In this document: in pieces, positions 1 through 8,643 of the stretch
Numbering within the stretch: position 1 is the stretch's first letter
Layout of the letters: each line of letters begins with the position of its first letter
Source of the DNA: Pseudomonas graminis
GTDB taxonomy: Bacteria; Pseudomonadota; Gammaproteobacteria; Pseudomonadales; Pseudomonadaceae
NCBI RefSeq assembly: GCF_001705435.1
Contig: NZ_MDEN01000063.1
Location: 186,001 to 250,000 of the forward strand
Direction: 5' to 3'
DNA: 64,000 bases
Program-made: the position numbers and the translations under genes
The notes under the pieces: generated by a model
What the model was told of the DNA's origin: nothing
What the model saw: only the letters and a program-made list of their open reading frames with translations
Databases searched by the model: none

Positions 1-2
1 TA

Positions 3-119
3 AAGGAAGTCTCGGAAGCAACCGTCAAACATCACTTCAAGAGCATCTACGCCAAGCTCGGGGTGACCAATCGTGCGCAGGCGGTGGGCGAGGCGTTGTG
101 CCGAGGGATTATTCAATAG
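3..119 (+). CDS. LuxR-type regulator, C-terminal end (partial)
   Basis: This reading frame is open from the window edge to a TAG stop and encodes 38 residues. It contains VSEATVKHHFKSIYAKLGV, which is the second half of a LuxR/FixJ-type helix-turn-helix including the recognition helix, followed by the usual hydrophobic last helix. Response regulators (NarL family) and quorum-type LuxR proteins both end this way and the fragment cannot separate them. The N-terminal receiver or ligand domain lies outside the window. It is a DNA-binding transcription factor and its targets are not visible here. Confidence 0.85.
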   Translation, partial: KEVSEATVKHHFKSIYAKLGVTNRAQAVGEALCRGIIQ

Positions 120-185
120 GCCCGCTCTGAGAGACAGCGCCGCAATGACTGTCATTGCGTGAAGGGAGTGACTCGAAAAAAGCTC

Positions 186-217
186 AAAAAAAACCGCGAT
201 AGCATCAACTATCGCGG
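186..217 (-). terminator. Rho-independent terminator of the DUF3509 gene
   Basis: A perfect 9-bp stem (194-202 with 209-217, CCGCGATAG/CTATCGCGG) has a six-base loop and is followed, in the minus direction, by an eight-base U tract (A run at 186-193 on the plus strand). It lies about 70 nt past the stop of the minus-strand gene. Confidence 0.85.
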
Positions 218-287
218 GAATCTACAAGGGATGCTTCGATGAGAGTGAAACGTGCTGCTGCCGGAACGCAATGTTCCGGCCTGATAC

Positions 288-566
288 CTATCGGGTGTGA
301 TAAGTAGGCAAATCAAAACGGTGCTGGCTTTGCAACATCGAGATGGCGGGCAGCTCGCTGGCTTGTGCGGCCAGGTCGCGACGAATCGCGCTGATCACCC
401 ATTCCAGTTGCACTGGGGTGTGCAGTTGAGCGTAGGACACGCAGCGACGGATGTTGGTGCCTTGATCGTTACGCAGAGTCAACAGAACCCCACCGTCCGG
501 ACGCGGTTGAGTGGTGACTTCGAAATCGGAAAATACGGATGCGAATTTTTCTTGGATGAAAGTCAT
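288..566 (-). CDS. DUF3509 family protein
   Basis: The gene encodes a 92-residue soluble protein of a small family found almost only in Pseudomonas, of unknown function. The family pattern is visible: an N-terminal FxxxFxDFEV segment, a central PRPDGGVLLTLRNDQG motif, then a helix ending in VISAIRRDLA near residues 60-70. An in-frame ATG lies five codons upstream (581), but the ATG at 566 has GGAG nine bases before it, so 566 is preferred. It is a single-gene unit with its own terminator. The family is often reported as condition-dependent, but no function can be inferred from this sequence. Confidence 0.8.
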   Translation of the reverse strand: MTFIQEKFASVFSDFEVTTQPRPDGGVLLTLRNDQGTNIRRCVSYAQLHTPVQLEWVISAIRRDLAAQASELPAISMLQSQHRFDLPTYHTR

Positions 567-581
567 GTCTAGAGGCTCCAT

Positions 582-1077
582 TGCTCATGGGATAACAAGC
601 TTGGAATGACTAGTGCAGTGACTGTGCCAGTTTTTGAGGTTAAATAAATATCAATGAAATCAGCGGGTTACGGTTTTTTAAAAAATGCTGCCTCGTGCAA
701 TTTGCATGAATGCCTCTCGTGCATCCTGCAATTTACCGGAGTTGGGAGTGAGTGGTGGGTGACGCGGGGAGGGGTGCACGCATTGCGTGACATGACTGAG
801 ACAGCGGTATAGGGGATTTATTTCACGTTGTTGCGAAATTTTCTCGGTGAGCGTTCAGGCGCCACTATCACCTCCATTGAAACCGATGGTTGGGCGCCGA
901 TCATTGGCGCTAGCAGGGTTGGCGTCATGTGCGACGGCGCCCTCTGCGCTGCGCGCCTGGAGTTGTTGCTGTGAGTGGAACTACACGCTTTGTCCATGGC
1001 TCATAGATTGCCTGGCCCGTAGATCGCCGCATCCCTTGATTCATACCGCGCAATGCATTGCGCTACTGGAGTTACCT
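582..1077. other. Intergenic region of about 500 bp
   Basis: This is the upstream region of two divergent genes. No convincing reading frame was found. A GTG-started extension of the ankyrin gene (from 847) gives a Cys- and Ser-rich, non-family-like sequence and is rejected. The notable content is the double TGCA-type inverted repeat at 692-734, described separately. Confidence 0.6.
692..734. promoter_or_regulatory. Tandem CGTGCA-N3-TGCA inverted repeats
   Basis: CTCGTGCA-ATT-TGCATGAA (692-710) is followed 24 bp later by CTCGTGCA-TCC-TGCAATTT (716-734). Both have the form CGTGCA-N3-TGCA. A closely similar site, TTCGTGCA-AAA-TGCATGAA, occurs at 60617-60635. The symmetry and spacing suggest binding sites for a dimeric regulator between the DUF3509 gene and the ankyrin gene. 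The regulator is unknown. Confidence 0.4.
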
Positions 1078-1614
1078 ATGTCCGAAGCCCCCAACACGAC
1101 CGGTTCTGCCACGCGCATGACAGACGAAGAAGCACTGGAATTTGCCGAGCAGGTATTCGACCGGGCCCGTGCTGGCGACGCCCCGATGCTCGACCGGCTG
1201 CTGGAAAACGGCTTGACCCCCAATCTTCGCAACCACAAAGGCGACACGCTGTTGATGCTGGCCAGCTATCACGGTCATCAAGACGCCGTGCGAGTGCTGC
1301 TCAAGCACAAGGCTGACCCTGAACTGCGCAACGACAACGGCCAGAGCCCCATCGCCGGTGCTGCTTTCAAAGGCGATCTGGAAACCGTGAAGATCCTCGT
1401 GGAAGCCGGCGCAGAGGTTGAAGGCGCTTCCGCCGACGGCCGCACGGCATTGATGATGGCGGCGATGTTCAACCGTACCGCGATCGTCGATTACCTGATC
1501 TCCAAGGGTGCCAACCCTCATATCCAGGATGCCAAGGGCGTCACTCCGCTGATGGCCGCGCAGACAATGGGTGCGACCGAGACCGCCGAGCAGCTCACCC
1601 GTCTGGGGGCGTAA
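1078..1614 (+). CDS. Ankyrin-repeat protein
   Basis: The product has 178 residues with no signal peptide, so it is probably cytoplasmic. After an acidic N-terminal helix it carries four to five ankyrin repeats from about residue 35 to the end. Recognisable units include GDTLLMLASYHGHQDAVRVL, GQSPIAGAAFKGDLETVKIL, GRTALMMAAMFNRTAIVDYL and GVTPLMAAQTMGATETAEQL. Ankyrin repeats are protein-binding scaffolds. In pseudomonads one such small protein sits beside catalase and protects it, but no catalase gene is adjacent here. The start is the ATG preceded by GGAG at eight bases. Confidence 0.85.
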   Translation: MSEAPNTTGSATRMTDEEALEFAEQVFDRARAGDAPMLDRLLENGLTPNLRNHKGDTLLMLASYHGHQDAVRVLLKHKADPELRNDNGQSPIAGAAFKGDLETVKILVEAGAEVEGASADGRTALMMAAMFNRTAIVDYLISKGANPHIQDAKGVTPLMAAQTMGATETAEQLTRLGA

Positions 1615-1681
1615 GCGATAGAGGCGCGCCGCATTTCCAGCTATTCTGCGCGCCTGTTTTCCAGCCCTCGGACGATCTGCC

Positions 1682-2206
1682 ATGAAAGCTTCACTCATCG
1701 AATTCATCAGCAAGATCAGCTCCGGCTGCATGAGCGATGAAGAAATCGAAAAAATCGCCGATGAGGCCACCCAGGCCTACGGCGATCCCGATGCGTTCCT
1801 GACCGCCAACCCTGACATCAATTTCGACGACACCTTCCCGATCCCGCTGGGGGAGTGGGTGGTGATCGGCAGCCTTCCCGACACCGTGTTGTTTCAGGCC
1901 GATACCTATCCCGACCTGCTCACCGAGATCATGGCGTCGTTTGGCCCGAACGTAATGTTCAACATCAAGCCCAAACAGCTGACCAAGGCCGAACCGCTGG
2001 CCGCGCTTAACCGTATACAGATTCAGCTGTCCAGCATGAACAAGGACATGGGCGGGTACGTGTTGATGGACGTCAGCGAGCCGCTGGACCACGTGCTGCA
2101 AACGGTGCTGGTCTACGGCGCCGACGTCGAGCGAGTCATGGCCCTCGGCGTTGAACTCGGCATACTGATCGAGCCATCGCTGGAGGCGCTCAAGGCGCAG
2201 ATTTGA
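1682..2206 (+). CDS. Conserved hypothetical protein, 174 aa
   Basis: This is a soluble, acidic 174-residue protein that I do not recognise. It has no signal peptide or membrane segment. The N-terminal third is helical and charged (MSDEEIEKIADEA). The middle has a beta-like stretch (EWVVIGSLPDTVLFQADTY). The C-terminal third is helical with hydrophobic repeats (VMALGVELGILIEPSLEAL). It follows the ankyrin gene by 67 nt on the same strand and may be co-transcribed with it. Codon use matches the neighbours, so it is very likely a real gene. No function is assigned. Confidence 0.65.
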   Translation: MKASLIEFISKISSGCMSDEEIEKIADEATQAYGDPDAFLTANPDINFDDTFPIPLGEWVVIGSLPDTVLFQADTYPDLLTEIMASFGPNVMFNIKPKQLTKAEPLAALNRIQIQLSSMNKDMGGYVLMDVSEPLDHVLQTVLVYGADVERVMALGVELGILIEPSLEALKAQI

Positions 2207-2315
2207 TCGCCTTCGACGCGATTTGCTGCGCAGACAAATATCCCTGCCGACCAACGGAACCCTCGTTGCAGGCCACTACTCTCAAGTGGGCAAGCCTTCA
2301 ATAAGGAGCAACACC

Positions 2316-2507
2316 ATGGGTTCTACTTTCAACGGTCTGATCGGCCTGATCATTCTGGCGCTGGATATCTGGGCCATCATCAACGTGCTGAAAAGCGGCG
2401 CGGAAACCGGGAAGAAAATTCTCTGGATTTTGTTGATCGTCATCCTGCCGGTGCTGGGCCTGATCATCTGGGCAATCGCTGGCCCGCGCGGCAACGTGCG
2501 TATCTAG
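2316..2507 (+). CDS. PLDc_N-domain small membrane protein
   Basis: The product has 63 residues with two hydrophobic helices (about 5-22 and 37-55) separated by a short charged loop (KSGAETGKK) and a C-terminal GPRGN tail. This is the layout of the phospholipase D N-terminal (PLDc_N) fold found alone in many small inner-membrane proteins. Alone, the fold has no catalytic residues and its role is unknown. The start is the ATG with AAGGAG eight bases upstream; a longer frame beginning at 2223 lacks such a site. A strong terminator follows at 2562. Confidence 0.8.
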   Translation: MGSTFNGLIGLIILALDIWAIINVLKSGAETGKKILWILLIVILPVLGLIIWAIAGPRGNVRI

Positions 2508-2561
2508 TAGCGTGCCTATCTAGCATCGCAGCAGAAGCGCAGCCAAGCTTCAGAACACATA

Positions 2562-2595
2562 ACGCCCGACTGGCCTGGCCAGTCGGGCGTTTTTG
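2562..2595 (+). terminator. Strong Rho-independent terminator
   Basis: A nearly perfect stem of 12-14 bp (2562-2575 with 2577-2590, GC-rich core GCCCGACTGG/CCAGTCGGGC) is followed by a U tract (TTTTT). It ends the PLDc_N transcript before speE. Confidence 0.9.
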
Positions 2596-2718
2596 TTGGG
2601 GGCGGATCACCCTTGCGCCGCCGCGACATTCGACCTGTCATGCGCCGCGACGTAGAATGCGCGCCTTCTTGTGGGCGGCGCGCCGTCCTGTCATCAGTAG
2701 TTATCGGGGACTCCATCC

Positions 2719-3579
2719 ATGAGCGATTATCAAGAAACGTTGTACGAAGGCTATGGCCAGCGCTTTCGCATGGAAAAAATGCTGCATGAAGTGCGCACCG
2801 AGCATCAGCATCTGGTGATCTTCCAGAACCCGCGCATGGGTCGCGTCATGGCGCTGGACGGCGTGATTCAGACCACTGAAGCCGACGAGTTCATTTATCA
2901 CGAGATGCTCACCCACGTGCCGATTCTGGCCCACGGCCGCGCCAAACGCGTCCTGATCATCGGCGGTGGCGACGGCGGCATGCTGCGCGAAGTCGCCAAG
3001 CACGCGACGGTCGAGCACATCACCATGGTCGAGATCGACGGCACCGTGGTCGAGATGTGCAAGGAATACCTGCCGAATCACTCCAAAGGCGCTTTCGATG
3101 ATTCGCGTCTGAACCTGGTCATCGACGACGGCATGCGCTTCGTTGCCAACACCGAGGAAAAATTCGACGTCATCATTTCCGATTCCACCGACCCGATCGG
3201 GCCGGGCGAAGTGCTGTTCTCGGAGAATTTCTACCAGGCCTGCCATCGCTGCCTCAACGAAGGCGGCATTCTGGTCACGCAGAACGGCACGCCATTCATG
3301 CAGCTGAGCGAAGTGCAAACCACGGCAGGGCGCATGAATGGACTGTTCGCCGACTGGCATTTCTATCAGGCAGCGGTGCCCACCTACATTGGCGGCGCGA
3401 TGACCTTTGCCTGGGGCTCTACGGATTCCCAGCACCGCAAGATTTCGCTGGACACTTTGCATCAGCGGTTCGCCGGCAGCGGCATCGTCACCCGTTACTA
3501 CAACCCTGAGGTCCACATCGGCGCCTTCGCATTGCCGCAGTACGTGCTTCAGGCGATCAGCAAGCCAAGCAACGCCTGA
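2719..3579 (+). CDS. speE: Polyamine aminopropyltransferase (spermidine synthase)
   Basis: The enzyme transfers the aminopropyl group of decarboxylated S-adenosylmethionine to putrescine, giving spermidine and methylthioadenosine in the cytoplasm. It has 286 residues, the normal family length. The small N-terminal beta domain (1-55) is followed by a Rossmann-like methyltransferase fold with the cofactor motif GGGDGGM (82-88), the acidic VEID (104-107) and the catalytic DSTD loop (155-158). All key residues are intact. The gene is preceded by a strong terminator and followed by an inverted repeat, so it is probably monocistronic. speD (SAM decarboxylase) is not in the window. Confidence 0.95.
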   Translation: MSDYQETLYEGYGQRFRMEKMLHEVRTEHQHLVIFQNPRMGRVMALDGVIQTTEADEFIYHEMLTHVPILAHGRAKRVLIIGGGDGGMLREVAKHATVEHITMVEIDGTVVEMCKEYLPNHSKGAFDDSRLNLVIDDGMRFVANTEEKFDVIISDSTDPIGPGEVLFSENFYQACHRCLNEGGILVTQNGTPFMQLSEVQTTAGRMNGLFADWHFYQAAVPTYIGGAMTFAWGSTDSQHRKISLDTLHQRFAGSGIVTRYYNPEVHIGAFALPQYVLQAISKPSNA

Positions 3580-3591
3580 CCCCGCTGCAAG

Positions 3592-3637
3592 GTTACGTAA
3601 ACCTGACATCCATGGGCTGATGTCAGGTAAACGTAAC
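3592..3637. promoter_or_regulatory. Nested inverted repeat before the hipBA-like pair
   Basis: GTTACG (3592-3597) pairs with CGTAAC (3632-3637) and, inside it, ACCTGACAT (3601-3609) pairs with ATGTCAGGT (3620-3628). A TAAA sequence sits between the arms on both sides. There is no U tract, so it does not look like a terminator. A second short pair, GTCACG/CGTGAC (3659-3664 and 3699-3704), lies just before the HipB start. Together they are plausible operators for autoregulation by the HipB-like protein. Confidence 0.45.
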
Positions 3638-3706
3638 TTCTCCTTGATCGCCCTGCATGTCACGTGTACATTCCATTCATCGTTAAATGTTATGCAGGCG
3701 TGACAA

Positions 3707-3958
3707 ATGGACGCGACGTTGTTGCTTGAGCGGCTGGGCAGCCAGATCGAAGAAATGCGTAGGTCCCGCGGGCTCACTCAGGTTCAGTTGGCCCACCAGT
3801 CGGGCATGACACGGCAAAAGCTCGCCGAAGTCGAAAAGGGCAGCCCGACCGTGGCGGTGAATTTCTACGCCAAGGTCCTGGCCGCGTTGAATGCCGAGAT
3901 AAAAGTCGTCTCCGCCCGACGCCCGACGTTTGAAGAGCTGCGCGAGGTGTTCCAGTGA
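3707..3958 (+). CDS. HipB-like XRE antitoxin/repressor
   Basis: The product has 83 residues, nearly all of it one XRE/Cro-type helix-turn-helix domain (about 8-65; LTQVQLAHQSGMTRQKLAEVEKG is the HTH), followed by a short basic and acidic tail. HipB proteins dimerise, bind operators upstream of their own operon, and hold the HipA kinase. The stop codon overlaps the GTG start of the next gene (GTGA), indicating translational coupling. The inverted repeats at 3592-3637 and 3659-3704 are candidate operators. Confidence 0.8.
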   Translation: MDATLLLERLGSQIEEMRRSRGLTQVQLAHQSGMTRQKLAEVEKGSPTVAVNFYAKVLAALNAEIKVVSARRPTFEELREVFQ

Positions 3959-5166
3959 AACCCCTGGATCGTGTACGCATTTTTACCCCGGAGGGTGAGA
4001 GTGGTGAGCTGTCGGCATCGGCGTCCGGCGACTACCTGTTTCGCTACGGCCTGGACGCCAGCCCGGCGTCGCAGATCAGCCTGACCATGGGGGTTCGCGA
4101 TGCGGCCTACGTATCGCGCAGTCTGCACCCGGTCTTCCAGATGAACCTCCCCGAAGGCTTCGTGCTGGAACAGCTGCGCAATCGCCTCGCTAAAACCACA
4201 CCCATCAACCCGATGCTGCTCATGGCATTGACCGGCAGCGGTTCGCCGGTCGGCCGCGTGGCGGTGGCGTCTCCCATGATCGACGAGTTGCTGGGTGGCG
4301 CGGGCCCCGTCCCAGGCAGAAGCCTGGGGCAGATACTCAGTTGGGACGGGACGCAGGATCTGTTTGCCGAACTGGTCGATCAGTACATTTTGCGCACCGG
4401 GATTTCAGGTGTTCAGCCCAAAGTCATCGTGCCCGATTCGGATTTCGTGACGGACCCGAAAGCCACGCTGTTGATGCCGGAGCTGATCGTCAAATCGGGG
4501 AGGGCGGACTTCCCCGGGTTGGCCGTTAACGAGTACGTGTGCATGGACGCTGCGCGCAGAGCCGGCATGCCGGTGCCGGAATTTCATCTGTCGGATAACC
4601 GCCAGCTGTTCGTCATGCGCCGTTTTGATCGTGATGCTGAGCAGCGGGCCATCGGCTTCGAGGACATGGCTGTGCTGATGGGCCAGGGCACCGAGCAGAA
4701 ATACGACTCCAGCTACGAAAACATCGCCAAGGCCATTCGCCTGTTTTGCGCGCCTGAGCATGTGCGTGAATCGCTGGATCAATTCTTCGACATCGTCGCG
4801 CTCAGTTGCATGGTCGGCAACGGCGACGCCCATCTGAAGAACTTCGGGTTGTTGTATCGCGACCCGCTGGGAGCGGACGCGCAACTGGCGCCGGCCTACG
4901 ACATCGTCAACACCACCGCGTACATAAAGGACGACGCGCTTGCCCTGCGTCTGGATGGCTCAAAGAGCCTGTTCGGGTCGCGGCTCGGCATTCTGAGCCT
5001 GGCGTCGACCTGTGACATCCGCAAACCGAACGTGCGCATTGCGCGACTGATCGCGGCCGTGCAGGCGTCCCTGCAGGAAAACGCCTCGCTCCGCCCCCAC
5101 GCGCCCCTTGTCTTTGAAGCCATCGAGCACGCCGTCGAGCGCTATGCCCAGACGTTCAAGGTTTAA
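3955..5166 (+). CDS. HipA-like serine/threonine kinase
   Basis: The product has 403 residues. It has the HipA N-terminal subdomain (about 5-110) and the kinase core: the mobile loop GISGVQPK (149-156), the catalytic loop GNGDAHLKNF (288-297, base D291, N296) and the metal-binding AYDIVNT (314-320, D316). HipA toxins phosphorylate aminoacyl-tRNA synthetases (GltX in E. coli) and cause growth arrest or persistence. In E. coli HipA the autophosphorylated Ser precedes the IAGAQEK loop; here the nearest candidates are T148 and S151. The start is GTG overlapping hipB. Some family members may regulate rather than poison the cell, so toxicity is an inference. Confidence 0.85.
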   Translation: MKPLDRVRIFTPEGESGELSASASGDYLFRYGLDASPASQISLTMGVRDAAYVSRSLHPVFQMNLPEGFVLEQLRNRLAKTTPINPMLLMALTGSGSPVGRVAVASPMIDELLGGAGPVPGRSLGQILSWDGTQDLFAELVDQYILRTGISGVQPKVIVPDSDFVTDPKATLLMPELIVKSGRADFPGLAVNEYVCMDAARRAGMPVPEFHLSDNRQLFVMRRFDRDAEQRAIGFEDMAVLMGQGTEQKYDSSYENIAKAIRLFCAPEHVRESLDQFFDIVALSCMVGNGDAHLKNFGLLYRDPLGADAQLAPAYDIVNTTAYIKDDALALRLDGSKSLFGSRLGILSLASTCDIRKPNVRIARLIAAVQASLQENASLRPHAPLVFEAIEHAVERYAQTFKV

Positions 5167-5436
5167 TCCTGATTCGAGGCTTTGTAAGAAAATATGTGAG
5201 GGGCGACTAATCAACGGAATTTTCACCGTTTCTTCGGGAAGATTCGCGCCGTTCCGAGACTGCTCCCTGATTGTGATAACCGTTTGTGCCGATCCGTCAT
5301 GAAGAATGCGCGGCATCGGTGGTAAACCGCGGAGGTTCACGTAATATTTGGCCCCCGCAGCCCGGACCGGCATTTCGATGGGGTCGGGCGCACAGCTTTT
5401 TGAACTTAAACCTGAATCCAACGGATCCCACAACCC

Positions 5437-7509
5437 ATGGCCAAAACGGACGCCCCGGCGCGCGCGCCGCAACCTACCGTCAAATCGCACCTGGCCTATA
5501 CGCTCCTGAGCGGCCTGGTGCTGATGGTTCTGTACACCCTTCTGCGCGTAGCGCTGCTGGTCTATAACCGCGAAGGCATCGGTGCGACGCCAGCTTCGAC
5601 CTTCGTCGAGGCGTTCGCCAATGGCCTGCGGTTCGATTTGCGTCTGGTCGTGTACATCCTGATTCCCCTTCTGCTGTCACTGTTCAGCGCGCGCATGATG
5701 GCGGCCCGTGGGGTCTTCCGCTTCTGGCTGACGCTGGTCGCGAGCCTGACCGCGTTCTTCGGCCTGATGGAGATGGATTTCTACCGTGAATTCCACCAGC
5801 GCCTGAATGGCCTGGTGTTCCAGTACGTCAAAGAAGACCCGAAAACCGTCCTGAGCATGATCTGGTACGGCTATCCGGTGGTTCGCTATCTGCTGGCGTG
5901 GGCGCTGGTGACCTGGCTGCTGAGCCTGGTCTTCAAAGGCGTCGATCGCGTGACCCGGCCCCGTGGCGGGTTCAACGTTGCCAGCGCTGACAACCGTGTG
6001 GTGGCGCCGCTGTACAAGCGCGCCGTGGTGTTCCTGCTGTGCCTGGTGGTGGCCGTCATCGCCGCCCGCGGCACCCTGCGCCAGGGCCCGCCACTGCGTT
6101 GGGGCGATGCGTACACGACTGACTCCAACTTTGCCAACACCCTTGGGCTAAACGGCACGCTGACGCTGATCGCGGCGGCCAAGAGCCGGATGTCCGAAGA
6201 CCGCGACAACATCTGGAAGGCGACCCTGCCTCAGGCCGAAGCCCAGCAGGTCGTTCGTGACATGCTGCTGACCGCCAACGACAAGCTGATCGATCCAGAA
6301 AAAGCCGCTGTGCGTCGTGATTTCACGCCGCCGCCGGCCAACACGTTGCCCATCAAGAACGTCGTCGTGATCCTGATGGAAAGCTTCGCCGGCCATTCGG
6401 TGGGTGCGCTGGGCGACGAGTCGAACATCACGCCTTACTTCGACAAACTGTCCCAGGAAGGTCTGCTGTTTGATCGCTTCTTCTCCAACGGCACACACAC
6501 CCACCAGGGCATGTTTGCGACCATGGCCTGCTTCCCGAACCTGCCGGGCTTCGAGTACCTGATGCAGACGCCGGAAGGCAGTCACAAACTGTCCGGCTTG
6601 CCGCAGTTACTCAGCGCGCGCAAGTACGACGACGTGTATGTCTACAACGGTGACTTCGCCTGGGACAACCAGTCGGGCTTCTTCAGCAACCAGGGCATGA
6701 CCAACTTCATTGGCCGCAATGACTTCGTCAACCCGGTGTTCTCGGACCCGACCTGGGGCGTCTCCGACCAGGACATGTTCGACCGTGGCGCCGAGGAACT
6801 CAAAGCCCGCGAAGCCAAGGGCAAGCCGTTCTATGCGTTGCTGCAGACCCTGTCCAACCACACGCCGTACGCACTGCCGGCAAACCTGCCGGTCGAGCGC
6901 GTGACCGGCCATGGCACGCTGGATGAACACCTCACCGCCATGCGTTATTCGGATTGGGCGCTGGGTCAGTTCTTCGAGAAGGCCAAGAAAGAGCCTTACT
7001 ACAAGGACACGCTGTTTGTGGTAGTCGGTGACCACGGCTTCGGCAACAACGAGCAGATCACCGAAATGGACCTCGGCCGCTTCAACGTGCCGATGCTGAT
7101 GATCGCCCCGGGCCTTCAGGACAAGTTCGGCAAGCGCAGCAGCATCGTCGGCACGCAGATCGACATCGTCCCGACCATCATGGGCCGCCTGGGTGGCGAC
7201 ACCGTGCACCAGTGCTGGGGCCGCGACCTGCTCAATCTGCCGGTAGGCGACGAAGGCTTCGGTGTGATCAAGCCATCGGGCAGCGAGCAGACCGTGGCGC
7301 TGGTCACCGGCAACCGGATCCTGATCGAACCCAAGGAAATGGAGCCGAAGGTGTACAGCTACGAGTTGGGCACCAAGCCCCACGCCGAGCTGATGCCGAA
7401 TGCGCCGGACGTCACCGAGTTGCGCAAGAAGCTCGACAGCTTCCTGCAGACCGCGACCAAGAGCCTGCTGGACAACACGGCAGGGGTCAAAGACGCCAAG
7501 CCGCAATGA
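5437..7509 (+). CDS. LTA-synthase/OpgB-type membrane sulfatase-fold transferase
   Basis: The product has 690 residues. Five hydrophobic segments fill residues 18-215, followed by a periplasmic sulfatase-fold domain. The domain opens with VVVILMESFAGHS (metal ligand E315), has a THTHQG motif around 353-358 holding the expected nucleophilic threonine, and a later VVGDHGFGNN metal site near 530. Relatives transfer phosphoglycerol or phosphoethanolamine groups from lipids to glucans, teichoic acids or LPS. In Gram-negatives OpgB-like modification of periplasmic glucans is the closest known role, but the acceptor here cannot be read from sequence. It is a single gene with a strong terminator at 7526. 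Confidence 0.85.
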   Translation: MAKTDAPARAPQPTVKSHLAYTLLSGLVLMVLYTLLRVALLVYNREGIGATPASTFVEAFANGLRFDLRLVVYILIPLLLSLFSARMMAARGVFRFWLTLVASLTAFFGLMEMDFYREFHQRLNGLVFQYVKEDPKTVLSMIWYGYPVVRYLLAWALVTWLLSLVFKGVDRVTRPRGGFNVASADNRVVAPLYKRAVVFLLCLVVAVIAARGTLRQGPPLRWGDAYTTDSNFANTLGLNGTLTLIAAAKSRMSEDRDNIWKATLPQAEAQQVVRDMLLTANDKLIDPEKAAVRRDFTPPPANTLPIKNVVVILMESFAGHSVGALGDESNITPYFDKLSQEGLLFDRFFSNGTHTHQGMFATMACFPNLPGFEYLMQTPEGSHKLSGLPQLLSARKYDDVYVYNGDFAWDNQSGFFSNQGMTNFIGRNDFVNPVFSDPTWGVSDQDMFDRGAEELKAREAKGKPFYALLQTLSNHTPYALPANLPVERVTGHGTLDEHLTAMRYSDWALGQFFEKAKKEPYYKDTLFVVVGDHGFGNNEQITEMDLGRFNVPMLMIAPGLQDKFGKRSSIVGTQIDIVPTIMGRLGGDTVHQCWGRDLLNLPVGDEGFGVIKPSGSEQTVALVTGNRILIEPKEMEPKVYSYELGTKPHAELMPNAPDVTELRKKLDSFLQTATKSLLDNTAGVKDAKPQ

Positions 7510-7525
7510 CCGCAGCCTGATGAAG

Positions 7526-7553
7526 AACGCCCCGAGACCGGGGCGTTTTTTTT
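7526..7553 (+). terminator. Rho-independent terminator
   Basis: AACGCCCCG and its complement CGGGGCGTT form a GC-rich hairpin (7526-7547) that runs into eight T residues, 16 nt after the sulfatase-fold gene. Confidence 0.93.
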
Positions 7554-7678
7554 GCCTGCGGATCGTTGGCATCACGCTGCTAACGTCAGCCGGGCGCTGA
7601 CGATTCGGGTTGAACGTCGTTGCGCTGCAAGGGTCAAGATCACTAGGCCGTTGTCCGGCCCTTACTGAGGAGACATTG

Positions 7679-7915
7679 ATGAAAGTGTGGACTATTTCGT
7701 TTCTGGACAAAGACGGTGTGCAGCAAACCCTCGATCTTGAATCCGATCACCGTCCCAGTGATGAAGAGGCTGCGCAGCGAATCCGTCCGATCCTGTTTCC
7801 GGTCGCCAGTGATCTTGATCTGATCGACCTCGACGGTCGCACCGCCGAGCCCACCGTGAAGACACTCAAAGAGCAGAACGCGGTACAGATCATCTCCATC
7901 GTAGAAGCCCCCTAA
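7679..7915 (+). CDS. Conserved hypothetical protein, 78 aa
   Basis: This is a small soluble protein with an N-terminal beta-like strand pattern (MKVWTISFLDKDGVQQTLDL) and a C-terminal hydrophobic strand (AVQIISIVEAP). I do not recognise a family. The start is the ATG with GAGGAG about seven bases upstream; the longer open frame from 7610 has no ribosome site. It stands alone between a terminator and the RraB-like gene. Codon use is normal for the region, which supports a real gene. Confidence 0.6.
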   Translation: MKVWTISFLDKDGVQQTLDLESDHRPSDEEAAQRIRPILFPVASDLDLIDLDGRTAEPTVKTLKEQNAVQIISIVEAP

Positions 7916-8164
7916 AAAGCCTGGATTCCCCGTCACCCTGCCAATTGGCAACGCACTATCAATGCGCGTACTCTGCCAGTGAGGTCGGTGAAGCATCTAC
8001 CCGAGTCAGCTCGCGTACGTATGCCCGTTTTGTAAAACGCACCGGCCTTGTCAGCGACATGCTTGAGTCCCGGGCGGCAGATGACCTGCCGCTACACGCC
8101 TCGCCACCGGGGAGTGTTTCGGGATAGTTGAAACTCTATCTATCGTTGCATAGGAGGACGTTTC

Positions 8165-8503
8165 ATGAGCACAGCCTATCAAGAAGACGTCAGCAGCCAT
8201 GTTCTGCGCTGCATGAAAGAAGGCGGTTTCGACTTCGCACGCATTCACCCCATCGAGTTCTATGCCACGTTTCCGGATGAGGACCGGGCGCGTCAGGCAG
8301 CGGAAAAATTTCGCGGCGAGTCAGTCAATGTTCAGCTCAATGCTCTGGAAGACGGTGCGTGGCACCTGGAACTGAGCAAGTTGATGTACGCGACCTACGA
8401 CGGAATAGGCGACTTCGAGCAGGATTTCCAGACCGCGATTTTCGGTCTGGACGGGGAGGTTGAAGGCTGGGGCGTCAAGCAGGAGCTCAAGCGCCTTCAT
8501 TGA
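8165..8503 (+). CDS. rraB: RraB-like regulator of ribonuclease E
   Basis: The product has 112 residues and matches the RraB (RNase E inhibitor B) fold: an N-terminal helix with GGFDFARIHPIEFYATFP, the central strand-helix with basic residues, and a C-terminal GWGVKQ tail. In E. coli RraB binds the C-terminal scaffold of RNase E and changes which transcripts are degraded. Pseudomonas members are shorter and more divergent, so direct RNase E control is inferred from the fold. The ATG has AGGAGG seven to eight bases before it. Confidence 0.7.
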   Translation: MSTAYQEDVSSHVLRCMKEGGFDFARIHPIEFYATFPDEDRARQAAEKFRGESVNVQLNALEDGAWHLELSKLMYATYDGIGDFEQDFQTAIFGLDGEVEGWGVKQELKRLH

Positions 8504-8615
8504 TCGGGCTTCATTGACAGTCAGGCCCGAAAACAGGGCATGTATGGTTGAACGCCATCTCTCGGCTCCACGGCAAATCAGTGGAGCGGGAGAGGCACCG
8601 AGCCGAATCGCAGGC

Positions 8616-8643
8616 AAAAAAAAGCCGCTCTCATGGGAGCGGC
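8616..8643 (-). terminator. Minus-strand Rho-independent terminator without an annotated gene
   Basis: GCCGCTC (8624-8630) and GAGCGGC (8637-8643) form a 7-bp stem with a six-base loop. In the minus direction it runs straight into eight U residues (A run 8616-8623). No credible minus-strand protein frame ends here. Confidence 0.8.
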
